Below are positions 16,952 through 25,578 of a DNA stretch of 45,254 nucleotides, piece after piece. The position numbers were made by a program, and so were the translations under genes. Numbering within the stretch: position 1 is the first letter of the stretch; each line of letters starts with the position of its first letter. The DNA comes from Alloyangia pacifica (GTDB lineage: Bacteria; Pseudomonadota; Alphaproteobacteria; Rhodobacterales; Rhodobacteraceae). A model generated the notes under the pieces. It searched no databases. It saw only the letters and a list, made by a program, of their open reading frames with translations, and was not told the origin of the DNA. The DNA is taken from assembly GCF_900116195.1 (NCBI RefSeq), contig NZ_FOZW01000009.1, positions 229,551-274,804 of the forward strand. Reading direction: 5' to 3'.

Positions 16952-17925
16952 ACCTTGCTCCAATCCTGTGCCATGTCGACGATCAGCCAGCCGCGGCTTT
17001 CGCCCTCATCGAGGCCGCGGGCGAGTTGACCGACATGGCTGTCCCGGTCATAGGCAAACTCCCGATCCGCGTCGGTGTGATGGACCAGCATCCCGAACCG
17101 CGAACCGTCGCCCGCCGTGGTGTATTCGAGCATCTGGAAGTCGCCGTCCGAGTTGCCCGCCGCGAAGATCGGGCGCTGCCCGATGTGGCGCATGATCCCG
17201 ACCGGCTTACCTTCCTTGTCATCGAGGAACGTGATGCCGCCATTCTTCGTCAGGGTCGGCACGCCGCCGTCGGCCGCGTAGGTGGTGTCGCCCTCGGTGC
17301 CGACGACTTGCCAGGGCGGGATGCCATAGGTGTCCTCGGCAAAGGCGCGGATGAAGTCGATGCCGCCGCCCGACACGATGTAGGTGGTGAACCCCTCATC
17401 GCGCAGGTAGCTCAGCAGCTCGAGCATGGGTTGGTAGATCATCTCGCCGAATGGCATCTCCGTCGACGGGTGTACGGCGCTTTCCAGCCACGCGCCTGCG
17501 CTGGATTGGAAGTCTTCGACGGTGATCCCCGAATGGGAGACGTTGATCACCTCGAGAAGCCCCTCCATGCCGCCCGCAAGGATGCCTTCGAGGTCGCCCT
17601 CTGCGCCCGCTTTCAGGGCATCCGAGGTGAGGATAGAGGGGTCGCTCGCGGCCTTCTCCTTCAGCACGTCGATGGCGTAGAGAAGTTGGAAGTAGACCGG
17701 CTGTTCAGCCCAGAGGCAGCCGTCGTTGTCGAAAGTGGCAATGCGGGCGGCCTGTGGAACGAAATCTTCGGAGGACGGGTCGGTGACCGTCTCCACAAAC
17801 TCGATGATCGCGGCCTTCGCCTCGGTCTCATTCCACGAGGGAAGAGGGTCGGCGAGCACTGGTGTTGTACCGAAAACTGCCATGGACAACGATAGCGTTC
17901 CGGAGCCAAAGTTTGAGAATCTCAT
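16936..17925 (-). CDS. Secreted HAD-like phosphatase/hydrolase
   Basis: A 329-residue protein with a signal peptide ending near residue 25 (TTPVLADP). HAD motif I is FDNDGCLWAEQP, with the two aspartates D66 and D68 and Cys in place of the usual Thr. Motif II/III equivalents are TTYIVSGGGIDFIRAF and PIFAAGNSDGDFQMLEY. Secreted members of this group are often found next to sulfatases and are probably phosphatases. It overlaps the downstream sulfatase gene by 16 bp. GAAAGG precedes the ATG. The combination points to joint removal of sulfate and phosphate groups in the periplasm. Confidence 0.87.
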   Translation of the reverse strand: MRFSNFGSGTLSLSMAVFGTTPVLADPLPSWNETEAKAAIIEFVETVTDPSSEDFVPQAARIATFDNDGCLWAEQPVYFQLLYAIDVLKEKAASDPSILTSDALKAGAEGDLEGILAGGMEGLLEVINVSHSGITVEDFQSSAGAWLESAVHPSTEMPFGEMIYQPMLELLSYLRDEGFTTYIVSGGGIDFIRAFAEDTYGIPPWQVVGTEGDTTYAADGGVPTLTKNGGITFLDDKEGKPVGIMRHIGQRPIFAAGNSDGDFQMLEYTTAGDGSRFGMLVHHTDADREFAYDRDSHVGQLARGLDEGESRGWLIVDMAQDWSKVWPGE

Positions 17926-18046
17926 AGAGCAATCCTTTCGAGACAGGCTGAGTGCCTAAACTCCGACCCTTAGTGTGGGCCGATATTTCATGGGCCACTG
18001 CTGGCTCCGCCGCACACGTTGAGCCGTAGCTGATCCTGGATCACGC

Positions 18047-18068
18047 CGCCCCGATTGGATTCGGGGCG
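18047..18068 (-). terminator. Hairpin after the second sulfatase gene
   Basis: cgccccga (18047-18054) pairs with tcggggcg (18061-18068) across a 6-base loop, and a second smaller hairpin, agcacg/cgtgct at 18089-18105, lies directly at the sulfatase stop. Both lie between the second sulfatase and the HAD gene and probably end or weaken read-through. Confidence 0.45.
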
Positions 18069-18109
18069 ACGCGGAGCACGAACGTCCGAGCACGTGACTC
18101 GTGCTTGGC

Positions 18110-19744
18110 TCAGCGAGACGCTGCTTGGCCGTCCGAGAGCGTTTCGAGCACCTTGTCGAGGCTGAACGAGGCGGCCTCCTGCCGCGGCGGATACTCCTCG
18201 AACGTCTCGAGGAACCGCGCAACATACTGCTGTGCTGGCACCAGAAGGAACGCGTGGTCGAGCCACCAGTCATAGTAGGTGTTCGATGTCCGATAGGACC
18301 GTTCATAAGGGTCGCGGCGCAGGTTGAAGATCAGCGGAGTGCGGAGTTGCGTCAGGGGTTCCATCCAGGCGCGCAGCGTCGCCCAGGCTTTCTGCTCGAG
18401 GAAGGTGATCTTCCACTCATCGTATCGCAGGGACATCAGATCGCCATCGTCCGAGAAGTAGAAAATCTCTTTCCGCGGGCTCTCCTCTGTCTCTCCGGTC
18501 AGGAGCGGGAGGATGTTGTAACCATCGAGATGGACCCGGTAGTCACGACCGAGCGATTGGTTGGTGACACCTTCGAGAAGATCTTCCTTGACCGTCTCGT
18601 TGCCCGCCGCCGCAAGGAAGGTAGGCAGCCAGTCCATGTGGTGGACGATCTCGGTCGTCTCCGAGCCGGGCTCGATATGGCCGGGCCAGCGAACCATTGC
18701 CGGGACCCGCCAGGCGCCTTCCCAGTTGGTGTTCTTCTCGCCCCAGAAGGGCGTCATCGCAGCATCTGGCCAGGTGTTCATGTGCGGGCCGTTGTCGGTG
18801 GAATAGAAGACGATGGTGTTGTCCTCGATCCCCAGTTCCTCGAGCTTGTCGAGGAACTGCCCTATGTGCAGGTCGTGCTGGATCATCCCGGCTTCATAAT
18901 CGTTCAGATTGCGTCCCGCGATCTCTTCAGCCTGGGCTTCGAAATCGTCGCTGACATGCGTGCGAAAGTGCATGCGGGTGCCGGACCACCAGACGAACCA
19001 CGGCACGCCCTGTTCCTCCTGCCGCTCGATAAAATCGAGCGCGGCTGCAACGGTCTCGTCGTCGACGGTCTCCATGCGCTGCTTTGTGAGAGGACCGGTA
19101 TCCTCGATCTCACCGTCTGCGGAAGAGCGGATCACGCCGCGCGGACCATAGGCCTCGCGGAAGGTGCGGCCATCCTCGAGAACGAGCTCGCCGGGGTAAT
19201 CGTCGTTCTCCGGCTCTTCCTCGGCGTTGAGGTGGTAGAGGTTGCCGAAGAACTCGTCGAAGCCATGATTGGTCGGCAGGTGCTCGTCACGGTCGCCGAG
19301 GTGGTTCTTCCCGAATTGGCCGGTGGCGTAGCCTTCGTCCTTCAGAAGCCCCGCGATAGTCGGATCCTCGACCTGCATGCCTTCCTCGGCACCGGGAAGG
19401 CCGACCTTCGAAAGGCCGGTGCGGAACACCGACTGCCCCATTATGAAAGAAGAGCGACCGGCGGTACAGGATTGCTCGCCATAGTAGTCCGTGAAGATCA
19501 TCCCGTCATCTGCAATGCTGTCGATGTTGGGGGTTCGGTAACCCATCATGCCGCGGGTGTAGGCCGAGATGTTGGACTGGCCGATGTCATCTCCCCAGAT
19601 GACCAGGATGTTCGGCTTTTCGGCGGATGCGGCGGCTTCCGCAGGTTCTGTCGGCTGGGTTTCCTGTGCCGCGAGCGGTGCGCCCCACCCGCCGAGTGAA
19701 ACCGCGCCGATCAGCAATGAACGTACTCGAAAATCTGGTGACAT
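18110..19744 (-). CDS. Secreted sulfatase (type I, formylglycine-dependent), second copy
   Basis: A 544-residue sulfatase. The signal peptide ends at about residue 27 (APLAAQE). The C-x-A-x-R site is QSCTAGRSSFI, with Cys93 as the formylglycine precursor; FGKNHLGD and YSTDNGPHMN are the other core motifs. It is only distantly similar to the sulfatase at 15.5 kb, so not a recent duplicate. I start at ATG 19744, with GGGAGACAG upstream, rather than the longer open frame. It lies 185 bp upstream of the HAD gene in the same direction. The adjoining two-component system probably controls it. Confidence 0.9.
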   Translation of the reverse strand: MSPDFRVRSLLIGAVSLGGWGAPLAAQETQPTEPAEAAASAEKPNILVIWGDDIGQSNISAYTRGMMGYRTPNIDSIADDGMIFTDYYGEQSCTAGRSSFIMGQSVFRTGLSKVGLPGAEEGMQVEDPTIAGLLKDEGYATGQFGKNHLGDRDEHLPTNHGFDEFFGNLYHLNAEEEPENDDYPGELVLEDGRTFREAYGPRGVIRSSADGEIEDTGPLTKQRMETVDDETVAAALDFIERQEEQGVPWFVWWSGTRMHFRTHVSDDFEAQAEEIAGRNLNDYEAGMIQHDLHIGQFLDKLEELGIEDNTIVFYSTDNGPHMNTWPDAAMTPFWGEKNTNWEGAWRVPAMVRWPGHIEPGSETTEIVHHMDWLPTFLAAAGNETVKEDLLEGVTNQSLGRDYRVHLDGYNILPLLTGETEESPRKEIFYFSDDGDLMSLRYDEWKITFLEQKAWATLRAWMEPLTQLRTPLIFNLRRDPYERSYRTSNTYYDWWLDHAFLLVPAQQYVARFLETFEEYPPRQEAASFSLDKVLETLSDGQAASR

Positions 19745-19904
19745 GACTGTCTCCCTGTCAGAGTAATTCTCTCGGTGCAGCCCGGGGGCCAAAACAAACT
19801 CACCGACGGCACCACACAGGTCTTGCACCGCAAAGCGATCTTATTGCCCCTGCGTCATGCGAACAGTTGGACCAAGTACCTACCTCACGCGGCCGAGAGG
19901 GGCG

Positions 19905-20264
19905 TCAGGCCTCGAGCAGAGCCGCAAGATCGGCGCGCGAGATCGGCTTCCTGATGTAGCAGGCAGCGCCCGCCGCGACGCAGGCCTCGCGCGCCGCGGC
20001 GATGTCGCGGCCGGTCATCACGATGATGCGCAGCTCGGGTGCCCATATGCAGAGGGCCGCAATCAATTCGGCCCCGCTGATCCCGGGCAGGTGCAGATCA
20101 AGCAGCAGTGTCGCGGGCAGCCGAGGCACCTTGGTCGCCAATAGCGCCTCGCCGCTCTCGAAGGCGCACACCCGATACCCCAATGATCTGATCGCACGCG
20201 AAAGTGCGCGGCTGACTCCCGCGTCATCCTCGACGATCAGCACAGTTCTGGGATGCGGCTCCAT
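19905..20264 (-). CDS. Stand-alone response-regulator receiver domain
   Basis: A 119-residue receiver only. The phosphorylation pocket is visible: VLIVEDDAG (acidic pair), LLLDLHLPGISG with the acceptor Asp at about residue 56, MTGRD (Thr), and RKPIS (Lys). With no output domain it may act as a phosphate sink or relay for the neighbouring kinase, in the manner of CheY- or DivK-like proteins. It lies 54 bp after the FixJ-type regulator in the same direction and is probably co-transcribed. Confidence 0.85.
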   Translation of the reverse strand: MEPHPRTVLIVEDDAGVSRALSRAIRSLGYRVCAFESGEALLATKVPRLPATLLLDLHLPGISGAELIAALCIWAPELRIIVMTGRDIAAAREACVAAGAACYIRKPISRADLAALLEA

Positions 20265-20318
20265 GGGGCGAGTCTACGGGATGCATCCCCGCCGGCATAG
20301 TTGGCCTTCGGACCTACA

Positions 20319-20948
20319 TCAGGGGGCGTCGATGCGTTTGGTGACGCTGGCGCGGACAAGCTCGGCGATGCTGCGCATGCCCATCTTCTTCATCACCCGG
20401 GCGCGGTGAACCTTCACGGTTTTCTCGGAAAGACCAAGCTCATGCGCGATCTGCTTGTTCAGGTTGCCGGCGACGACCGCCTGCAGCACCTCTGACTCGC
20501 GCGCGGTGAGGCTTTGCAGCCGCTCTTCGTAGCGCACCGCCTCGCGCATCTCGACCTGCGCCTCGACGACCTGAGCCTCGGCTGCGGCAATGGCGGCCAG
20601 AAGCTTGGCCGGCTGCACCGGCTTGGTGAGAAAGTCGAAGGCGCCCTCCTTCATCGCCTTCACACCCATTCCGATGTCTCCACGCCCGGTGAGGAACACC
20701 ACCGGAAAGCCTGGACGGAGGGCGGTTATCCTCTGCTGCAGGACAAAGCCATTCAGCTGCGGCAGGCACATGTCGAGAATGGCGCAGCCGGGCACCGCGG
20801 GGTCGAAGTCGTCAAGGAACCCCTCGGCACTGGGATGCGCGCGGGCATCGAACCCGGCGCTGGCCACCAGCCGCCGCAATGCCCGGCGGACATGGTCATC
20901 GTCATCGACGATATGAACTCGGAAGGCCGGCTGCCGCTCGGCGCTCAT
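20319..20948 (-). CDS. FixJ/NarL-type response regulator
   Basis: A 209-residue regulator. The receiver (residues about 8-122) has VHIVDDDDHV, ILDMCLPQLNG with the acceptor Asp near residue 58, LTGRGD and TKPVQ. The LuxR-type HTH (residues about 140-205) has LTARESEVLQAVVAGNLNKQ and LSEKTVKVHRARVMKKMG. The start ATG overlaps the kinase stop by ATGA, so the pair is translationally coupled and surely cognate. Its target is probably the sulfatase/HAD genes next door. Confidence 0.9.
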   Translation of the reverse strand: MSAERQPAFRVHIVDDDDHVRRALRRLVASAGFDARAHPSAEGFLDDFDPAVPGCAILDMCLPQLNGFVLQQRITALRPGFPVVFLTGRGDIGMGVKAMKEGAFDFLTKPVQPAKLLAAIAAAEAQVVEAQVEMREAVRYEERLQSLTARESEVLQAVVAGNLNKQIAHELGLSEKTVKVHRARVMKKMGMRSIAELVRASVTKRIDAP

Positions 20949-22834
20949 GGTGCCGGAAGCGCCAGCTCGACGCGGGCGCCCTGTGCGGTGCTGCTGGCAA
21001 AGCGCAGCGTTCCGCCATGCGCCTCGGCGATGCTCTTGCTGATCGAAAGCCCCAGTCCCATGCCCTGCGATTTCGAGGTCGCAAAGGGTTTGAAGGGGTT
21101 GTCGCGCAGTGCGCCGGGCAGACCTGGCCCGCAGTCGGACACCGACAGCATGCGCTGCCCGGCCGCGTCGAGCCCGGTCCCGATCGTCATCTTTCGCATG
21201 TCCTGTTCGGCCATCGCATCCGCCGCGTTGATCACGAGGTTGAGCAGCACCTGCTGCAACTGTAGTACATCCGCTTTCACAGGCAGCGCCGCGCGGGAAA
21301 GCTGCATGTCCACCTTGACTCCGCGCGAGAGCATTTCACTCTTTACGAGCCGCATGGTCGATTGGATCACTTCGTTGAGATCCGTCAGCTCGAACCCGCC
21401 GCTGCCATTGCCCATGAGCCGCCGCAGGTTGACGATGACATCCGCCGCACGCCGGTCGTCTTCGGCGATGTCGCGTAGCACCTCGCGCACCTCTGCAAGA
21501 TCCGGCGGCTGCTGCGCCAGCAGCGCCGAGCCGGCCTCGGCATTGGCGAGGATTGAGGTCAGTGGCTGGTTCAGCTCATGCGCGATCGCCCCGGAAAGCT
21601 CGCCAAGCTGGGCGATGCGCGACAGTTTTGCCATCTCCATGCGCCGCTGGGCGAGTTCCGCGGCAGAGCGGCGGCGCCTGCGGTCCATTACGATCAGCGC
21701 CGCGATGGTACTGGCCTGAATGATGATGATCGCGACGGTTGCGAGGATCTCGATCCTGTAGCGCTCCCAGACCCCTGGGCTGTAGTAGAGCAGATGGCTG
21801 CCGGGCGGGCGTTTGTCGGGATCGAGGCCGTATCGCCTGAGCTGGCGCCAATCGAGAACCGCGGAAACTGGGACCGTCACGCGTCGCTCCGTTCTGTCCG
21901 GGTCATCGAGGACCTTCAGCGCCTGTTCCGCGATCGCGGCACCTGTCGCCTCGAAACTCGAATAGCTGCCGCCAACCACTCCCCGGCCCATGTTCGAGCT
22001 GTACACGCCGTAGGTCGGCGCCCCTGAGACCTCGGCAATCGCAGACAGGGCATCGACCGGCACGAAACGCCGCCCGTCGGCATCTTCGAAGATGCTCAGG
22101 ATCAGGAGAATAGTCGATGGGTCGAAGGTCGCCGCCCGGTCCCTGAACCCCTGCAGCGAAAGCCCAGAGACCATCTCGATCTTGATGTCCGCGACATCCG
22201 AAAGGGTGTCTGCAGCCATCGCCCTCCATCTTTCGTCGAAATCCGCCGAGCCCGTGAAGACCACCAGACGCGCCGCGTCGGGCTGCAGCGCCCTTGCCAG
22301 ATCGAGGGTCCCAAGCAGGTCAAACGTCGACACTACACCGTAGAGGGCATCGACCCCAGAGAACTGATCTCGAGTGCTTGACTGCACGGCGCCGTAGATC
22401 ACCGGCACGCCGGGCGCGATCCGCTCTCTCAACCCCACGGCGATCGGAAGCGCTTCGGGCCCGACCGTGGCGATCACGTCGATGGTCTGATCTTCGTATT
22501 TCGCGACGAGCGCCTCGACGAAACGCCGTTCGGCCTCCGCTCCGGGGAACCGCTGACTGTCGCGATATTCGCCATATATCTCGTATCGCGATTGCCGCGC
22601 CGCGGCCTCGAAGACCGAGGCGATGCCGGTCTCCACCGCCACGTTCGCGGCGAGCGTGCTGGAGCCGGAATAGAGTGCCAGAATCCTGAGTTGCCGATCT
22701 TCAGCGGCGTCCTGTGTCAGTCCAGGACCCGGCCAGAGCACACTGATCGTTGAAAACAGGGTCAGCCACAGGAAGACCTTCGACTTGCGCGCTGCAAATG
22801 CATCGCCGGTTTCCCGCGACTTTTTCGTGATCAA
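20945..22834 (-). CDS. Sensor histidine kinase with ABC-substrate-binding-like periplasmic sensor
   Basis: A 629-residue kinase. After an N-terminal membrane segment (about 20-38), residues about 48-330 resemble the ABC_sub_bind periplasmic binding fold (LRILALYSGSSTLAANVAVE, DVIATVGPEALPIAV, ASFGGSY-like loops). A second helix lies near 375-400. HisKA has IAHELNQPLTSI with the phospho-His, and the ATPase has LLNLVINAADAM, SDCGPGLP and GMGLGLSISK. The sensor shape suggests direct binding of a small periplasmic ligand, such as a product or substrate of the sulfatases. It is coupled to the FixJ-type regulator by ATGA. Confidence 0.88.
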   Translation of the reverse strand: MITKKSRETGDAFAARKSKVFLWLTLFSTISVLWPGPGLTQDAAEDRQLRILALYSGSSTLAANVAVETGIASVFEAAARQSRYEIYGEYRDSQRFPGAEAERRFVEALVAKYEDQTIDVIATVGPEALPIAVGLRERIAPGVPVIYGAVQSSTRDQFSGVDALYGVVSTFDLLGTLDLARALQPDAARLVVFTGSADFDERWRAMAADTLSDVADIKIEMVSGLSLQGFRDRAATFDPSTILLILSIFEDADGRRFVPVDALSAIAEVSGAPTYGVYSSNMGRGVVGGSYSSFEATGAAIAEQALKVLDDPDRTERRVTVPVSAVLDWRQLRRYGLDPDKRPPGSHLLYYSPGVWERYRIEILATVAIIIIQASTIAALIVMDRRRRRSAAELAQRRMEMAKLSRIAQLGELSGAIAHELNQPLTSILANAEAGSALLAQQPPDLAEVREVLRDIAEDDRRAADVIVNLRRLMGNGSGGFELTDLNEVIQSTMRLVKSEMLSRGVKVDMQLSRAALPVKADVLQLQQVLLNLVINAADAMAEQDMRKMTIGTGLDAAGQRMLSVSDCGPGLPGALRDNPFKPFATSKSQGMGLGLSISKSIAEAHGGTLRFASSTAQGARVELALPAP

Positions 22835-23404
22835 CAGACTGGCCCCGACTGCGTGCCAAAGGAAATGTACGAATGTGAACGACTACAGAGAATTGCGCGT
22901 GGCATTCACGCGCCCGCGCGGGAACCAGAATCGTCGTTTCAGGTCATCCGTCAAGCCGTCGACTGGTGACAGTCGCAAGGGCGGCATCCCAAGAGAGTTA
23001 CACTCCATGGCGGCACGCTTTGCTTCTTGATCCAATTTCCGCTTTGGAAGGGCTCAGTCGATGATCCGTTACCGCATGGCCCATTGTAGGTGTACCGCGA
23101 ACGGCAGGAATGTCCGCACCACTGCCGCCCCATGCTCTTGGGGTGAAGGTCCGCTTCGCCGCATAGACATCTCGGGGCTATTCAAAGGTCGCGTTTGGGC
23201 TCAAGTAACCAAACGACCCTGTCCAAAAAACCTGGGTGGGTCGGCTCAGCGCAGGCAAGGGACGGCGAGATCGCGGCGTGACACTGGTCGCATGCAAAGC
23301 GCGTATTGCGTTTGGTGGCCCGCCCGATGACTTGGACATCATTGACACGCGCCCCAGCTTCGAAAGGACTCGCGCCTGATGCCAATCTGCCCCATGCTCC
23401 ACCG
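22835..23404. other. Gap without a supported gene
   Basis: Upstream of the kinase start and before the ParB-domain gene there are only weak frames. A minus-strand frame at 23481-23182 with the motif RFACDQCHAAISPS overlaps the ParB gene and has no recognised family. The kinase promoter should lie at about 22840-22950. Confidence 0.4.
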
Positions 23405-23653
23405 ATGTTGGAAAAGCACACCGTTGCGATCAGCGCCATTAGGGTTCCGCTCAAGCGAAAAAAGACGCTCTGCGAGGACAAAGTTCACAAGCTCGCCGAG
23501 AGCATTTTGGAGGACGGGCAGACCACCCCAATTCAGCTCCGGCCTGACGGAGACGGCTATGTGCTGATCGAAGGTCTCCACCGACTAGAGGCGCTTCGGG
23601 TGCTGGGAGAGGAGTCCGTGCTGGCCTATTTCGTGCGCGCTCGGCTGCACTGA
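23405..23653 (+). CDS. Stand-alone ParB-like N-terminal domain protein
   Basis: An 82-residue product starting MLEKHTVAISAIRVPLKRKK. It contains the ParB/sulfiredoxin-type motif YVLIEGLHRLEALRVLGEE, equivalent to the GxHR box that binds nucleotide (CTP) in ParB and ATP in sulfiredoxin, and KLAESILEDGQTTPIQLRPD. The usual ParB HTH and dimerisation domains are absent, so it is not a partition protein. Such short proteins are frequent in Rhodobacteraceae accessory DNA; their role is unknown. The longer open frame upstream is not similar, so ATG 23405 is preferred. Confidence 0.7.
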   Translation: MLEKHTVAISAIRVPLKRKKTLCEDKVHKLAESILEDGQTTPIQLRPDGDGYVLIEGLHRLEALRVLGEESVLAYFVRARLH

Positions 23654-23797
23654 GCCGCACAACACTACAGGCCGCGCCAGGAGTCCCTGACAGTCAGGTC
23701 TTGGGGATTACCCGGGTGGCGAGGCGGTCGACGCGGTCAGACGTTGCTCATGACAGGGACGGCAGGCAGGCGCAATGAGCTGCCAATGACTTTGTGG

Positions 23798-24715
23798 TCA
23801 CGTGTCTCGGCCCCTCTCCTTTTCTCCGAATGCAATGTTGTTCAGAAGGTCTCGCAGCCAGATGTGGCGTGCGTCGCTCCGGTTATGTGGGTGCCAAGCG
23901 ACCTGCGTCGGGAAGGTGCCAAGGTTCAGTGGGACCGGCATGTCTCGGAGACCATAAGGTTCGGCGATCATCGCCGCTATGCGCGCAGGGACCGTGGCGA
24001 TGCCTCCGACGCGGGCGACCGTCGGGGCCGCCGTCAGGAAGTGCGAGACGAGCACCGCGGTGTTGCGGCGCAGGCCTGTGTCGGCGGTCAGCTTGTGCAA
24101 GCCGGTGCGCCATTTTCCGGGCGGCGCCACCACCACATGCGGAAGCCGCTCGTATAGGTCGCGATCCAGGATCGCATCATCTGCCAGAGCCTCAGGAGCG
24201 ACGATGCAGCGGAAGCCGTCATTGAAGATCTCCGACACAACTAAGTCCTCTGGTGGCGGGGAGAAACGGCCAATGGCGAGATCGAAGCTTTGCCCGGCAA
24301 GGGAGCGCGGATCCAGGTCCGGGCCGATCGGGGCGATCTCGAGCTCCGCCTTGGGGGCGTGACGCGCGAAGGCGGCGGCCAGAGGCGGGGCGAGCACGAC
24401 CTCCGCGTAAGGACCCAGCAACAGCCGGAAGCGCCGCGTGCTTTGAGCGGGGTCGAAAGGCTCGGCGGCACGGAACGCCCGTTCGAGCCGGTCCAGCCCG
24501 GCCGCGACGTCCGGCGCGATCTGCAACGCTTTCTCGGTCGGCTCGACGCCATATCTGGCGCGCAGGAAAAGCTCATCCCCCAAGGCGCCGCGCAGCCGCG
24601 CAAGCGCCGTGCTGACAGTGCTTTGCGACTGGCCGAGGCGTCGCGCCGCAGCAGTGACATTGCGTTCTTCCATCACGGCGTGGAAGACGCGAAGAAGAGA
24701 TATGTCTGGGGTCAT
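23798..24715 (-). CDS. LysR family transcriptional regulator
   Basis: A 305-residue regulator of NodD/LinR-like type. The HTH spans residues about 5-62 (SLLRVFHAVMEERNVTAAAR, then LGQSQSTVSTALARLRG) and the periplasmic-binding-like effector domain about 90-300 (RRFRLLLGPYAEVVL, GKWRTGLHKL). It is divergent from the DJ-1/PfpI gene over 133 bp and probably regulates it and perhaps the MDR oxidoreductase. Such trios often respond to electrophiles or quinones. Confidence 0.88.
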   Translation of the reverse strand: MTPDISLLRVFHAVMEERNVTAAARRLGQSQSTVSTALARLRGALGDELFLRARYGVEPTEKALQIAPDVAAGLDRLERAFRAAEPFDPAQSTRRFRLLLGPYAEVVLAPPLAAAFARHAPKAELEIAPIGPDLDPRSLAGQSFDLAIGRFSPPPEDLVVSEIFNDGFRCIVAPEALADDAILDRDLYERLPHVVVAPPGKWRTGLHKLTADTGLRRNTAVLVSHFLTAAPTVARVGGIATVPARIAAMIAEPYGLRDMPVPLNLGTFPTQVAWHPHNRSDARHIWLRDLLNNIAFGEKERGRDT

Positions 24716-24848
24716 GTGTCCAGCTTACCGATATCTGACATGCTGCGCATCAATTTCTCGATTTGCAAATTCGTCCCATATCACTGCGGAGACGTTCCTG
24801 CAGTGACCCTCGCGGGACGTTCCGAGACAACGCAAGGAGACCTGAAAA

Positions 24849-25529
24849 ATGGCACGTATTCTGATCCTGTCCACTGCGGCCGATGTCCTTGGCGATACCG
24901 GCAACCCCACCGGCGTTTGGTACGAAGAGTTGGCGAGCCCGTATTACGCTTTCCTTGATGCGGGCCACGAGGTCACGCTGGTGACGCTTGGCGGCAAACC
25001 TGTTCCCATTGACCCGAATTCCGACGTGACTGGTGAGGAGGCCCCGGCCTCGGTCACCAGGTTCCGCGCAGATAAGGAAGCAACGGCGCTTCTGTCCAAC
25101 CCCGGCCGCCTCGAGGACGAGGACGTCACCGCTTACGACGCGCTCTACATTCCGGGCGGCCACGGCGCGATGTTTGACCTAGCGGAAAGCCCGCTTGCAG
25201 CCAAGGTCATTGGCAAGGCCTGGGACAGCGGCAAGGTCGTCGCCTCGGTCTGTCATGGTCCGGCGGCCTTTGCCAAGGTCGTGGATGCGAATGGCGATCC
25301 CATCGTGAAGGGCCGCAAGGTCACGGCCTTCACGGACAGCGAGGAAGAGGCCGTGGGGCTGTTAGAGGCGGTGCCGTTTCTGCTGGAAACCAAGCTGCGT
25401 GAACTCGGGGCTGACTTCGAGAGCGTCGGCGACTGGCAGCCTCATGCCGTGGCCGATGGCCGGCTGGTGACCGGGCAGAACCCGGCTTCGTCGGAGGCGG
25501 CGGCGAAGAAGGTCCTCGAGCTTCTGTAA
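24849..25529 (+). CDS. DJ-1/PfpI family protein (Hsp31-like, possible glyoxalase III)
   Basis: A 226-residue protein. VVASVCHGPAAF holds the nucleophilic Cys135 and His136, and Glu26 in WYEELASPYYAF completes the site; IPGGHGAMFDL is the oxyanion-side loop. This residue set resembles Hsp31/YDR533C-type proteins, which convert methylglyoxal to lactate without glutathione and repair glycated groups. AAGGAGA sits just before the ATG. It ends 49 bp from the convergent MDR gene. Together with the LysR gene it suggests a reactive-carbonyl detoxification unit. Confidence 0.88.
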   Translation: MARILILSTAADVLGDTGNPTGVWYEELASPYYAFLDAGHEVTLVTLGGKPVPIDPNSDVTGEEAPASVTRFRADKEATALLSNPGRLEDEDVTAYDALYIPGGHGAMFDLAESPLAAKVIGKAWDSGKVVASVCHGPAAFAKVVDANGDPIVKGRKVTAFTDSEEEAVGLLEAVPFLLETKLRELGADFESVGDWQPHAVADGRLVTGQNPASSEAAAKKVLELL

Positions 25530-25537
25530 CCTTATGT

Positions 25538-25563
25538 GGCGCTGCCCGGCGACGGGCGGCGCC
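25538..25563. terminator. Bidirectional terminator between convergent genes
   Basis: ggcgc-t-gcccg (25538-25548) pairs with cgggc-g-gcgcc (25553-25563), a 10-bp stem with one mismatch and a 4-base loop, placed between the stops of the DJ-1/PfpI and MDR genes. Confidence 0.55.
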
Positions 25564-25578
25564 TCTCTGCCCTGCGGG

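Noticed and set aside
18101..19699. Long plus-strand open frame of 532 codons
   Set aside because: Antisense to the second sulfatase, which has a signal peptide, catalytic motifs and a ribosome-binding site.
20514..21719. Plus-strand open frame of 401 codons
   Set aside because: Antisense to the kinase and response regulator; Ser/Arg-rich with no family signature.
23182..23481. Minus-strand frame with a CxxC motif
   Set aside because: It overlaps the better-supported ParB-domain gene and lacks a ribosome-binding site or known family.
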